NCBI GenBank assembly: GCA_008694505.1
Contig: VZDJ01007749.1
Location: 8,640,601 to 8,704,600, forward strand
Source: Cyanoderma ruficeps
Taxonomy: Eukaryota; Chordata; Aves; Passeriformes; Timaliidae
DNA length: 64,000 nt
Direction: 5' to 3'
A program made the position numbers and the translations under genes. Positions 47,542 to 60,900 of the stretch are shown here, piece after piece; the stretch's first letter is position 1, and every line of letters starts with the position of its first letter. The notes below the pieces were generated by a model. It was not told the DNA's origin. It searched no databases and was given only the letters and a program-made list of their open reading frames with translations.

Positions 47542-48382
47542 ACTTGTTCACCATACACAGTAAACTAGGTGCAAGCAGCAAGCAGCCAGTGTGACACAGG
47601 TATGAAATACCATGTCAAGGCACTTGTAATTGAGAATTATTACACCATGACAGTAAACCTACTCCCATATTCATCTCTGTCCTTTTTCCAGAGAAAGTGA
47701 CAAGGAAGCCCTCAAGAGACTGCCAGTTCCGTGTATTCTGCCAAGCATATTTTTATGCATTCTCTCAGCAACAAGCAGCAAAATCCATCATCTGATACCA
47801 CACATTTTCAGAAAGTACAAGCAACACTCCTCTGGCAATTTATTTGGACTAAGAGGCAAAATCATGTGCTATTTTGGATAGCTTCCTCTTTAACCTGCAC
47901 AAAACATTTCAGATATCAGACAGCAGCATACAGAGCAAGGATCCCATTCATAAAACAAGACTACAGAGGCAGCTCTGTGAATTAAGCAAAATCCACTCAA
48001 GACAGCAGCACTGTGGAGCAATGTGCAGCTGCATCTAAAGGGTATCCTCTGCTCAGCAACCACGTTTTCCTTTAGCATTGTCCCTTCCCCAAAACAAAAA
48101 TAATCACAACATATCACATGCCTGACCACATTTACGCAAGAATGCACAACAATATTTTGGACCAAGTACCGTACTACATTTTGGAGCATTACATAAAGCC
48201 ACACAGTGATGTGGACAACCCTTCAAAGCTTTGGCAGCAGCTAGGTACTTTCTCATAACTTTACAAGTTTTATTCTGGTATCAGAACAAAATCCCACTCA
48301 AGAAACAACCCACAACAAGTAACATCACGCCTGCTACCAGACAGAGGGCACCTGCACCTTGTTTTTACCACCAGACACATTT
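47542..48382 (-). other. KCTD3: KCTD3 3' UTR and USH2A-KCTD3 convergent spacer
   Basis: Minus-strand AATAAA occurs at 48274-48269 (about 110 bp after the KCTD3 stop) and 47844-47839. These are candidate KCTD3 cleavage signals. If the distal one is used and USH2A uses its distal signal, the two transcripts end within about 300 bp of each other. Confidence 0.6.
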
Positions 48383-48965
48383 TCACAAACCATAGTCTTG
48401 GCAGGATGAGTCGTTCTTCCGGTGTCGTGGAGAAGCAGCTGTCTTTGTAGGTGATGGAGAAGCTGCACCAGGTAATTCAGGCCCACTTTCAGCAAGGACT
48501 GGTGCCGAGGCCAGGAGAGGCACTTTCTTTCTTCCCAGGAAACCAGCTCCTTCAAATCCCATTTTCTTTTTGCTTTCTGCTTTGGTTTCATTTTCTTCTT
48601 CTGGTCCTCTTCTTTTGAGATCCAGAGTATTCTCTGGCAGGCGGTGAACCTCTGTACTGCAGCACCCACCTGCATCTGTCACACCCATGCCCCGCACCTC
48701 AGGTGCTGTTGACTGGACTGCCTTCCTGTCAGCTGCACTGCCCTCAGCTGTTGCCTTCCTGGCCTCTTTCTGGCTTGGATTCCCATTTGCAGCAGGTGCC
48801 TTTTCTGTTGGGCTTTTGCTGGATAAGTTAAAAGCCTGGAAGTCCCGGTAGCTGTGAAAGCTCTCTGTCCGCCTTGCTCTTGCCAAGAGGGGGCTTTCTC
48901 TGTACGGCCGCACAGAACCGTACGTGGCAGTTTCGTGGATTGTTTCATGGTGCTGCAATTGGAGG
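48383..48965 (-). CDS. KCTD3: KCTD3 last coding exon, polar tail
   Basis: 583 nt; acceptor TTCTGAAG at 48967-48966, stop TGA at 48385-48383. It begins [20 protein letters not shown], then [20 protein letters not shown], a variable low-complexity middle, and the conserved blocks [13 protein letters not shown] and ASPSPTK, ending [11 protein letters not shown]. An alternative acceptor TTGCAG four codons further in is in frame; the upstream one reproduces the remembered human protein. The middle (Ala/Lys/Glu-rich) is much less conserved than the rest. Confidence 0.95.
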
Positions 48966-51900
48966 CTTCAGAAAATACAAGAAGAGCAGATGTCAGGCTG
49001 AGAACAGCAGCCAGTTCTTCTGCACACCCTTGCTCCCACCAGCACTGCAATTCCCACTACAGTGGCAATACACTCATCACAGCCACCACAGAAAGCCTTC
49101 CAGATCACTTCAGATTCTCAGAGGATACTTCGGTCTGCACACATACAAACAAGTAGAAATCAAGGAGTATGTGTGTGTAGTTCAGGCCACTTAGGGCATG
49201 AATTCAGGGGCTCAGCTACAGCCCTCAATTCACCAAACCCATTTTCCTACCTGAAAAGTAAAACCTTCGGTGTCTGCAGACGGTGCCACCCTCGGTGACT
49301 TACCTGGAATTAGATTCCCGGAGCCGGTTTGGCTGAACAACTGAGGTGGCAGGACTGATGTTGGGTGTGGCACAGCGAGATGTACTCAAGTCACACTGGT
49401 CAAGCAGCTTGAGCAGCTCTTCTTCTGTGGGGCCACCAACATCTGCAAGAGAGAGCTCTTAGAGGCCAAGTCCATTTACTGCAGTCGGGCACATCTGAGG
49501 ACACAAAAAAGAACCACACCACAGTCCTGGATTACCACAACTTACCTTTGTCTTCACTCTTGTTAACCATGTCCATAGCTGTGGTCAGGTCCCACATCTG
49601 GATGCTGCCATTGGAATGTCCAGTGAAGAGGTAGCGGCGTGGCCGGGAGCCCATCCTGCTGGATCCTTCACATTCTCGCACGGTGAATGACGAGATGGTA
49701 GTGCAGTCAACGGCCTGGATCTCACAGATCCTACAGGAAGAGAAATGCCAAATTACCTGAGCAATTGCACCTGGCAGAGTTTGGCCACTGAAGTCAGTCA
49801 GTACTGGTTCCATTTTCTGAGAAGGCACCAAACTTGCCATCAGAGAAAGACCTTTTCCCCCGATGAAATTCCTTCCCCTGCATGACTGGCACACTGCTCA
49901 GCTGCAGACAATCCCTTCCCCCCAGTCCAACTGCACCCTTACGTCTTGTTTATTAGGCAGCCCCCACATGTTTTATGTCCATTTTCTGTTTGCAATGATT
50001 AGAGAGCTAAGGCTCTCACAACAATGACAGAAACCAGCCCCTTAATATGCTAGACACTCTAGGAAACCAACCTGCAGAAACAGCACATTTACCCACATAA
50101 AAGACATGCAAAAAAATCTGAAGATGATACACCTATAATCTAGATGTTATCTGTAAAGACTGTAAAGATAACTTTTGTCATATCACAACTGCATTTTCAC
50201 TTTTCATAGCAGATCTCCATTGCTCTTTTCCCCTCTATTTTAGAAGTTTATGAGGAATGATGAGAAGAAAAGGACTCCCAAAACTAAGCTGCTCATGCTC
50301 TGAATAGTTTGTTTTACTGGCCCTTTGTAGTGAACTTTTCACCTAAGAGGTGTCAAAATAAGTCATAGTGTTGAGGCATTAATGTTTTCATCCAGTTTCA
50401 AAGTTATTAGGCAAGAGATGCAAAAATGAAACATAGAACTGAGATACACTGTCTTTTCTGATCTCTTGTCATCTTCCTAGCCTAACAGGAAGAAAAGCAG
50501 TTGTGGATTTGACAACATTTTTTACTATGTTGGCAGCAATGTTAGTAGAATATTATGAAGTCAAGCCTAAGAAAATAATTGAATAGATGACCTAGAAAAC
50601 AGTACTTCCACTTTAAAGGTTCTTATATCTTCAAAGCCAAGTGCAAGGAAAGAGGGAAACCCTTTTGTGAGCAGCATAATTCCTGCCACCAGCAACTTCA
50701 GCATTAGTTTTGAAATTAAATGCTAGCATGGTACCATGGTTGAGTCACATATTGTGTAGAGGCACAGAAATGTTTGTTTTGTGAGCTCCATCATGAAGTG
50801 AGTCTCTGATATCACACTTCTCAAAAAGCCTTTTGGCTTTGAGGTTATAACAATTGTTAAGTAACAGTTCTATTACTGGCACACAAACAGGAATTCAGCC
50901 AGAGCTGTCAAGCATAGTAGAAGACTGTTCTGTGCAACTGCATGCACTCAACATGGAAGAGGGAGACATTACCACCTAAACAGGCCTAGCCCTGCCTCTT
51001 TCCCACTTAAAACATGGATGTACCTTTTCCCAGTTGAAGACAGCCTTACAAACAGCTTATTCGTAATGGGAACAACTTTTTGGATAAACACCTGTTGATC
51101 ATCACGTTCACCAAAGGGTCCTAGAGGAAAAAAAGGGAAGATCACTTGTTTGTTTGTTTCAATTCCCTCATCTTTTTCCCCAAACAGTTCTGAAGACCCA
51201 GACTCATATGGGTATGACCACTGCAATTTTAAAGTATCAAGAGCAGGGAGTAAAAGACGACCAGTAGCTACCAAAAGCCATCCAGTCAATGGTCAGCAGT
51301 CTCTATAGATCCAAATCAGGTTTTGTTGTTCTGAGGGACACACATTCTAAAGTTTGCTGTGTGTTCCTGGAGGAATTACTATGTCAGCACAAACCCTACA
51401 TTAGGTCTCTATAATAACAGTAAGTACTTTGCTATTTTGCAGCTCTTAGATGTCTAAAGGCTTAATCAGATTTCTTGCAGTACTACTGACCCCAGCTTGT
51501 GTTCACAGGACATCTTATTCATCAAAGGTTCATTTGCAAGGCTCAAACCACCAAGGAATCTAAGCTACCTGTCTACCCATATTTACCAACACACATCCTT
51601 CAGTACCTTGGTACAGCAATGAGCTAGCACCCTTTGCCTCTGCAGTTGCAAGGCTTCAGTGAACTTTGTCACGACTTCAAAGTCATTTAAGAATTTTTTC
51701 CATGCTTTAACCCCAGCTGAACAGTGAACTGTAATTTGCAGTAGACCAAATGTTTGCAGTCTCCTGTGCTTTCTCTCATTCTCTAGTTAAATCAGAATTG
51801 AAATGCTCATCAGTTTGCTGAAGAGGTAGAGTATCTGTGTTCTAAAGACGTTTTGTCCCTTTTTCTGTCATTCAGAATATGTCCTTTAAGTATACTCACT

Positions 51901-54900
51901 CTCTACAGCCTAAATAGTAACTCCAAGTGAATCTTACAGATCCTTGCCATCATTTCAAGGGGAGAGCAGTGTATAAGAGCTTATACCCATCGACTTGCAT
52001 AGGGCTGAAGGTCTGTTAAACCATTATAAGACTAGTGAAGGTACAGCACAACCCAGAGACATCCTACCAATGTCATTTCCAGAACAGTAACTGCCATGAC
52101 TCTCTGCTTCCTCCAGGGATAAGATTTTGAATGATGCAAGAGGTGTTGAGCCTGGCTGAGTCGAAATCATGCCTCGGAACCGAGTCACAGTCCATGTCCG
52201 GACGTGGTTGTTATCAGCACAAACTAGAAAGTAAAAGATGTGCGTTTACAAGGGATGACAAAAGATTTAGATAAACTTCTCTAATGATCATCTATATGAT
52301 AGTTTTCCAAGACTGAGCGATCAAGAATTTAGCCAATGTGAGGTCACACAGCATCTCTAGATAATTTTCTAACAGTCTACAATTTTTTGCTGATGTCACA
52401 TTTTCTATTAGTTTTGTTTCTTTGCTCAGAAATTCAAGAAACTGAGACAGGTGCAACACTAAACTAAGGTCTGGTCTAGCATCAATAGCCTACAGCCTCC
52501 TTCAATCCCCTGTGTGCAGATGCTAAGACAAGATGTCATGAGAGCAGCCTGGCAGCAGAACTCTCCTCATGCAACAGCCCTATTCCATTTAATTCATCAA
52601 TTAATTCAGTTCTGTATATACAGATGTGCCTTCTCCTGGTCCTGAGGGTTTAGCAGCAACCTGCAGGGGAACAGGTGACCTCTGGGCTGTTAATTTGCAG
52701 TATAATTGGATAGCATCTTCCGGTTCCCTTTTTTAAAATAACATGATAGCAGCAAGATATAAACCAGTTCTCTGCCATGCCCTGGCTGCTGGATTCTGGA
52801 TGAAATAGACTTTAACAGAGGAAGGAGTGACTTCATCTTCTCTGCAAGTAAGACACGTTCCCAAGCATAAGACCAGGACAAGCAGAATAGTACAACAAAC
52901 ACTGGGAGACTGCTGAGAAAAGAAACAGACGCAGCCCTTTGAAGTCACAGGAAGGCTTTTTCTAGGGCCCAGGAGGAGATGGTGCACATTTTGCTGCAGC
53001 CCAGAAAGCTCCTGAAAGGCTGTTTAAAGAAGACTAGTCCTGAAGGACCTGGGCACAACATTAAAACTTGACAGAGATACATTTGTTTACAAACCCTTTT
53101 ATTTCCACAAATGGCAACCTTGGAGGAAGATATAAATGAAAGAGTGAGTTGTTCTAGTATCTCCTCAAATAAAACTTGTGTCTTTCAACTGCTAAAGGCT
53201 TTGAAGAATGCTTACTTCAAGAAAGAGGATGCAAGCAAATCTAGCCCTTCCCCTGCCCCCAAATCTGTCCAACTCATTTCTATTACATGTGGGAATGATG
53301 CAAGTTACAGAGCATAGCATACAAATGCTGCCTTGCTCAGGAGGAGGGGAGAACCACCATTACCTGACACGAGGTGTTTCTCTGAGAGCATGATCTTTGT
53401 GACAGGGCTTCGATGAACCGTGAAGGTCTGAAAGAGCTGAGGGCCAGACCCGACTGTCTCAGGGTGCTGTACAATCACCCTCACTGCTCCAGAGCTGGTG
53501 CCATATGCAATCTCAATCCAATTGCCACTTACACCTAAAACAAGCAAGAACACAATTGTTCCCCCAGGAACAAAAGCTTGGCTTACTGGGGGCCAGGGAA
53601 GGAGACAGTAGAAAACAGCATTTCCAAGCTTCCACAGTAAGAGAGCTATGATTTTTAAACACTGTTTATTCATTATTTTCCCATAAACAGGGAGGGCATT
53701 TTGCACTAAAATGACCCCAGGTTTGTTCAATTCCATAATACAGGCTTCAACATTGTCTTAACAAAAGCCTTCTTTCCCATTCTCTCCTCCCTCCTGAAAG
53801 TAAAAGAAGAATAAAAGATAAAGTCATATGATTAGATATTTTGGCACTCCTCACAGTGATATGGTCTGTATGTGCCACGTAACATTTATTTTTCTGCCTT
53901 AGTTGGAGGCAAATGGGAAAGCAAAGCAAGCCAGAAAGAACTACAGTTAAAAAAGTCACTGTGGTATCAATATTATTATGTGAGTAACCACTTTCTCCCA
54001 GTCTGGGACTTTTTGCCTTTTACTTTGCTTTGGGTTTTTGTTGTTGCTATTGTTTCTCTTTTTAATTTAAAAGATAACTGCACCATAATTACAAAAGCAT
54101 CATCAAGCTGCATATGGAAATGTTTCTTAGCATATTGGTTATAAAGTCAGACATAACAGCAAGGTTGTGTCTCCCCCTTACCCAGTTCAGCACAAACCAT
54201 TTCAGCAAATACAATTCATAATCTAAGTGCCTCTCTGATGCAAAAGGCTTAAAACCAACCAAGACACATTAGGCACAAACATTAATATATTAATACATAT
54301 AAGTATATGTAGCTATTTATACAGATTACAGGTGTAAGGGAAAACAGCTATGCCTAGTGTTCATCATTCATTTGAAGATGATTAAATGAAGAAAAAGTCT
54401 TAGTTTATATCAAGGGCTACCTTGTGTGCTTTAACCTTCCTAAGCAGCAATGGGAAAAGTCCACTTAGAAAACAGAAAAGCACATTTCTAACAAACTCTT
54501 AGTGAAGAGATAAGGGTAGAATACTGACTTGTTTTGGGTGTGAGGTAGACACTGAGAGCTGTTATAGCATCATTGGAGGGGTCGTGGTACAATTCTGTCA
54601 CAAGAAGATCATTGTCTTTCATTCGAAGTGGGAACTTCTGCATGTCTGTGGGAAGGAGACATTTACTCTCATTAGACAGAGTTGTTCTGATGCAACTTAA
54701 GTCAACTAAAGAGTGCAACAAATATGCAGTAGCACCTCCTTTTCATTCCACCCTGCTCCCATCTCTTACCTATATAGTAGATAGAACCATTGTTACAGCC
54801 CAGCAGCAGGAAAGACCCAGCAGTATCATAGCTTGTGATAGGAACAACATCCTGAACCTAGTGCAAATAAAAAGGAAAAAATAATCAAATCAAGAATTTA

Positions 54901-57900
54901 GGTTGCTACTTCCTCAGTTTTCAGACATTTTTGGTGTATTTCATTAAACATCACTTGAGTTTGGTACTGGACTGAAGCCATTGTGCACACACTTGCACGT
55001 ACAATGGCATTCCTGAAGTACTGCATATTCCTCTACCAAACTGGATCTGGAGTCCTGGAGCTCAGCAGACACATGCAGACAAATCAGCACAACTGCTCTG
55101 GAAAACCATTCTCTGTGTGAAGGAACAAAGCTTCGAGAGTTGCACCTAAACCATGTCTTCAAAGCTAGATTTTTTTTCCCATATGCCAGTGAGTGTATTT
55201 CACCCTTTGTCCTCTCCCTTCCATTTCTGACAAGTCCTTAAGAGATTTCTGGACCAAGGATGTTACCTCTCTATGCCTTCTTTTATCCCAAGTTTTGTAT
55301 CTCTCTGCCAAACTACGGAAATCTTTGTCTCTAGCAGATATATATTGAGGGGTAAAATTTCTTATTCCACTACAGTTTCTCACTTCCAACACACAATCAC
55401 ACCAAGCAAACTGGAAGACAGCCCTGTCATGTTTTACTTACAGGTCTACCACCCAAGGTGAGGGATTACATGTGCCCTTTCTTTGTCCTCTATGATTAAA
55501 AGGAGTGCTTATTCCTCCAAGTGGGACAAGGATTTCGAGCAAAGAAAGTTTAGCTTATTCTAGGTAAGGTGTCCTATTTCAAACAGTTCTTTTTTTGCTT
55601 CAGCCCTGAGGAGGAAAAAGCCAAAAGCCATTTTATCCAGAGCACTCAAACACGCACAGTGTCATGGTATGTGTCCTGCTCTATGTTTCAGTCAGTTCAC
55701 TTCATGGACCTTGAATACTAATTCATGGACATTTCAGCCTAAGTTCTCATTTCTCTCTGACCAGCAGCATCCTTCCAATTGCTAGAGACTTAAAAAATCA
55801 TTTGCAAAATACTTACAATGAATCAGTTGCATAAAAGCAAAGCAAACCAACCAAAAAAACTTCCCCACATCCCAAAGAGCTCAGACTCTAAACCAGTATC
55901 CCTTCCTGACTTAAGGATGGTCTGTAAGCCCCTAAAACGTATTGTAAATATTATCTTCTTTCCTTCTGCAGCAGATAGGAACACCAGACGTGAGTCAGTA
56001 GCTGCAATCTGCCAAGATGTGAACTTTCATTAGGAAACAGAGCAGCCCTGTACAACAGTCACTGCTAAAGCATGGCCAGTGAGAATCCTCACTTTGCCTC
56101 GTAGGATTTTCTGTCACACTCTACTGCTTTATGTTACCTCTTACTCTATAGCATTTAATATTCTGCTTCCTTTAAGCTCTCCTTTGCTAAGAATTTCCTT
56201 ATTAATGTATCTAGCACCCCCACCCTCCTTCTCGTCCTTTTAGCATGCAGCTGAAACAATGCCAGAGGAATAAATACTAGGGAAACTATCTCAGTAGTCT
56301 GCTCAAATCTCCAAGAAGGGAAGAAGATGCAAGAACCAATAAGATGCAGAAATCAGAATTACATCTCCAGGGTGTAATACATCAGAGATCACCACATAAG
56401 GAAGAACAGATTTGCACAAATGAAAGTAGAGCTTAGAAAGACATCAGCCTGGAAGAAGATGAAGTTGTTTCTCTGAAATGGGGCATCAGCACACTATTCT
56501 ACAAAAACCTCTCTCACAGAAGCAAGTATGATTGCATCCTAAGTCCAGAGCTGTGGGCAACACATGGAAAGCAGTCAGTTAAATATCAGATATCTGCATT
56601 AGGAATTTCAAGATCAACCCTGCCACTTTACACCTTTATGAAGTTCTTCAAGAAAAGAATGTGTTCTAAAGGCATATTAAGACCTACAGGAAGACATTTG
56701 TGGGTTGTTTTGATTTTTTTTTACTAACAAAAGAGCCCAAGATACAGAAAGCACCTTGAAATGGTATTGTTTTGGGTTGTTCGATGGTTTGATTTTATGT
56801 GGGTGGGTTTTGTTAGTTTTGTGTTTGGTTGGTTTTGTTTGTTTGTTTATAAAAGGAGCTATTCTCATCCTCTTGAAAAAAAAAACAGCCAAAATGTTTA
56901 ATAGACACACTGGCATATAAGCCTCTTAAAAGATTTTCTACTCTTCAATAAGAAATGCTTTCACCAAAGGAGTGAGTCAAACTGAGGAACTATTCAGGTG
57001 ATCAGAAAGATTTCTGTGGCTCCCTCAGGAAGAAAGATGATGAATGGGACATCAGGTTTTATTTCTTATGACTTGCTCCTTTAGAAAATACTGTTAAACA
57101 CCAGCTTGCCACATAGCATTAAGGTGTCCTACTGATATGATTCAGGACAGCTCATGTAACAACACGTAAAACTCCAATTTCTTCAGAGGGCATTATAGCA
57201 AGATTTATTGAAAGACAGATTTTTTTAATACAGTGTTTCAGTACAATGGATAGGATTGGTCCTTTAGAGCACCACCTTCTTGTAGACATCTTTACCAGTA
57301 AACAAGTTGGAAAAACACCAGGTGTCAGGAGGAGGCTATCTAGAGGGGTTATTTTGGGCTCCTCCTCACGATTTCCCAGGCCAGAATGAGAATGTTAGCT
57401 GCACAGCTTTCTCACAGGCTTCAAGACATTGCCTGGAGCCTAAAATCTATTTTCTGACCACTAGTGGCCAGTTCCCACACTGTCCCTTAACAGAAGATTT
57501 TGCAAGGCATCAGTAGAACTTTAAATAATGTTTTGTTAAATTCAAGGCCATACTAACATGTCTGTCTCTGCTGCAGACGCAGTGCTATCCCACACCTATT
57601 ATCTGTGCTATTTGTTACCAGTACTATCACTAAAGAGTCAAATCAGAACTTAGTCAGCAAACAGTGCAGCAGCCTCAGGTTAGTTCTGCCTCTTGAGATT
57701 TGCAAGGCCTTTTGGGATTTTTAGTGCATCCAGGTTTCGTGCCATACAGGTGTACATCCTTCCAAGCTTTGTTATTTGAATGCTCGACTGTTTCTCAGAC
57801 TCATAGTGACTCCATGGATCTCTCTATTTAATGTGCATTCTGACAACAGAAACCAAATCAGTGCAGCCAGAAGCATCCACACACAGGGCAGGCATTGTTA

Positions 57901-60900
57901 AAGTACAGTCATGTGCATTTCTGTTGAAGAAGAGACCCTTATATAAAAGTAAAGCAGCTTTGGAGATCCCAGACTGCTTTCTTCTTTTCTTTCAGATGGT
58001 CCAGAAATTGCTGTCACACATTCCTCCCCACAATTTTTATTTCCTACGATGATAGTGAATTTTTTACAAAGTTAGTAAAGATGTTTAAATATATTGGTAC
58101 TTGACATTTATTACCCCAAATCACACCACTTTCATTTGAAAGCCTAAAAAGCATGCTTCTTAGTAGCACCAAACAAGTCAATATTCTGCTCACAGGCACT
58201 ATACACCCAGGTGGATAAACTCCCTAACACAAGTTAGGGCTGAAAACCCTACAATGAGCATTTTCCATATGCTTTTAGATGATTTTATTCTCTTTTTACT
58301 AGAAAGACATACCAGCTTGTAAAAAGTATCGTGGAAAATTGAACAGACCTGCCAATGCTGAGTCACAGCGTTCCATACTCCGACTTTCCCTGTATGGCTT
58401 GTAGCCACCAGCTGGTTGCCAATGAAGAAGAGAGCATCTACTGGCACTCCAAGACTGAACACTCCTGCAAAAAATGGAGAGGCTGTGAAGCTCATCTAAA
58501 ATAAAAACACAGTAACAATGGAATCTCTCCATTATTATCACACCACTTCTATTCTGGTAGCAAGTAAAGAATGGCCAAAACTGGGTTTGCAGTGTGCTAG
58601 GTGAGGCACCCTGCATGCAGCAAACTGGGTTCCATTAAGTGGCAGTATGGTGTCATCTCTGCTAATACCACCATTATTTGCAAAGGAGAAAGGAGGCAAG
58701 AGAAGCTCCTTATGGAATATACAAGCATTTTTCTATAGCCATCAAGTTTTCAAATGGCTTTAAAATAAATTTAGAAGTCATATTACAACAAGCAGAAATT
58801 TTTGTTGCTGTTTTATGGCTATTTTTTTTTTGCTGTGACTATGAAGTGTCATTTAAGAAGCAGTAATTTCATAGGTTTTGCAAATTTGTGCCATATTAGT
58901 TTGAAATTACCTGTTAAAATATTACAAATTCTTGATGCCATATTTTTTAAGTCCAGTCAAGTGAAAATATTTTGAAAATGGATTTCAGGAACTAAATATG
59001 ACTACAAGGCTTCAGTCTTATTCTTGGGAAAAGACTGAACAACTCAAACATGACCCTATCTGAATACATTCTAATTTCTCTCTTAGCAGAAACTTGGACA
59101 GCATACTACATTTTGTACTACTTATTGTCCACGTATTTAAAAGTTACAGCATACCCAAAAGGTCTGAGGTAATTTCCAAGTTTGCCAGCTATGAAATCCA
59201 GCAAACTGGCCTTGTAATTAACTTGCTTTGTAAATAATTCTAGGCTATGTTTTTCTGCCTGGTAAGTACAAAAATACTGGGGATACATTACAACACCAAA
59301 GTGTCAAGCTTCACTCACAAGTTTCCTATTGCATCCTGCTCACTCTATATATTTATATTACTTCTCACTAATATACCTTAACTGCAGCAGATAGATGTTG
59401 TCAAAACAAGGGTATCCAATAACTGGAAAATTCCTTGACATTGTTTTGGACAAATTCAAATGAACAGACTGTCATTCCCACACTAGAATCAGTCCTCTGT
59501 AGCACCCAAGAAGGAATCTCGGGAAGTTGTTTTAATTATGTTGCTAAACTGTTTTCCAGGGCAAAGTACAATCATTTAATGCAGATAAGATTCAGCAGTA
59601 CAGGGCACATGAAAAAGGCAGTAATAAAAAATCCACAGAAACAACTAGAATTGATTACTCCAGAGAAGGATGAGGTTCAAGGAAATCAAGGAAGACAGCT
59701 TGAATGGTCTGGAGGAATTTGAAGTGTCAGTCCTGCTTAGGCTCAACAATCTTGAGACTCGTCCACAGGGGAGACAACACTATATGTAATGACAGGCTCT
59801 TGTCCTAAGGGTCCCTCTCAGTAAAATATTGCTTACAGCAGCAAGCCAACAACAGTGTCTTATGTAAGTAATATTGAAAGGGAAGAAAGCGCTCGGGGAG
59901 AGCTCTATCACAAAGATGCCAGCCCACACAATTTGCTGGGGATGGTGTCACCAGGCCCCAGCAACTGTTTGGAACAAGTGGTTTCTTTCACAAGATGACA
60001 GCAATGTACTGTATCTCTAACACAAAGCAGCACTGCAAGCATTTGTCTCTACAAGGAGACAAAACAGCTAGTTTAAGTTATAACTGTTAAACACAAGCAT
60101 TTTTTTTTAACCAATCAACATGACCTATTATCCAAAAGAACAGCAGTACATTTTGGTCCATGTCTGTCTGACTGCGAATTTCATCCTGTAGGCACTTTCT
60201 GTCTGCTTCCCCCCTCCTCCCACCATTTCACACTGTCACTTGAATGCTGTACAGCCTGGTTAGCAAAAGTCCTTGTTTCAGTTTTGTTGTCATTTTCAGT
60301 CATAGTCTAAGCTATCAGAACTTATGATGCTGGCATATTTTAGAGTTTTTATTTGAAATGAAAGTCTACTTATGGTTTTTCGTGTCTCTTTGCACTTGAT
60401 TTAAAAAAATCTAAGATGATGCTTCTTGTATCTTACTGCAAATCCCAAGGTAACACAAGCAGCTAATAGAAACTAGAAAATGCAGGAGGAATGTAATGGC
60501 ACAGTGCTTAAAGCAATGCCTGTTACACGAGTACAGCTGTCACACCAACTCTTCCCTGTCCTTGAGATTCAGTCAACAGGAGCATAAGAGAAGAAAAGGC
60601 TTCTCAGATCCAATAATTACTCACTGTGTTTAATGGAGGTAATTTCATATTCAACTGTTATACACACCTTTTATATTTTAAAAAAACTGCAATGGAACCT
60701 CCTTTTCCATTTTGCTGACCGTGATTGTATGTAAGAACTCTATGAGTCACAAGTAAAAGAGCTCATATATAGCTCATACAAAACCTTTGCCTTTCCCCAC
60801 CTTCAAATATGACTTAGTGTTTCCACACATTCATGCAGGGGGGGGGAAAAAAAAGCAAAAAGCAACATCCATTAACATAGCTAGAAATTGACTGAGAATC

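Noticed and set aside
48950..48954. Alternative acceptor TTGCAG for the last KCTD3 exon
   Set aside because: Usable and in frame, but it would drop four residues that match the remembered human protein; the upstream TTCTGAAG acceptor fits better.
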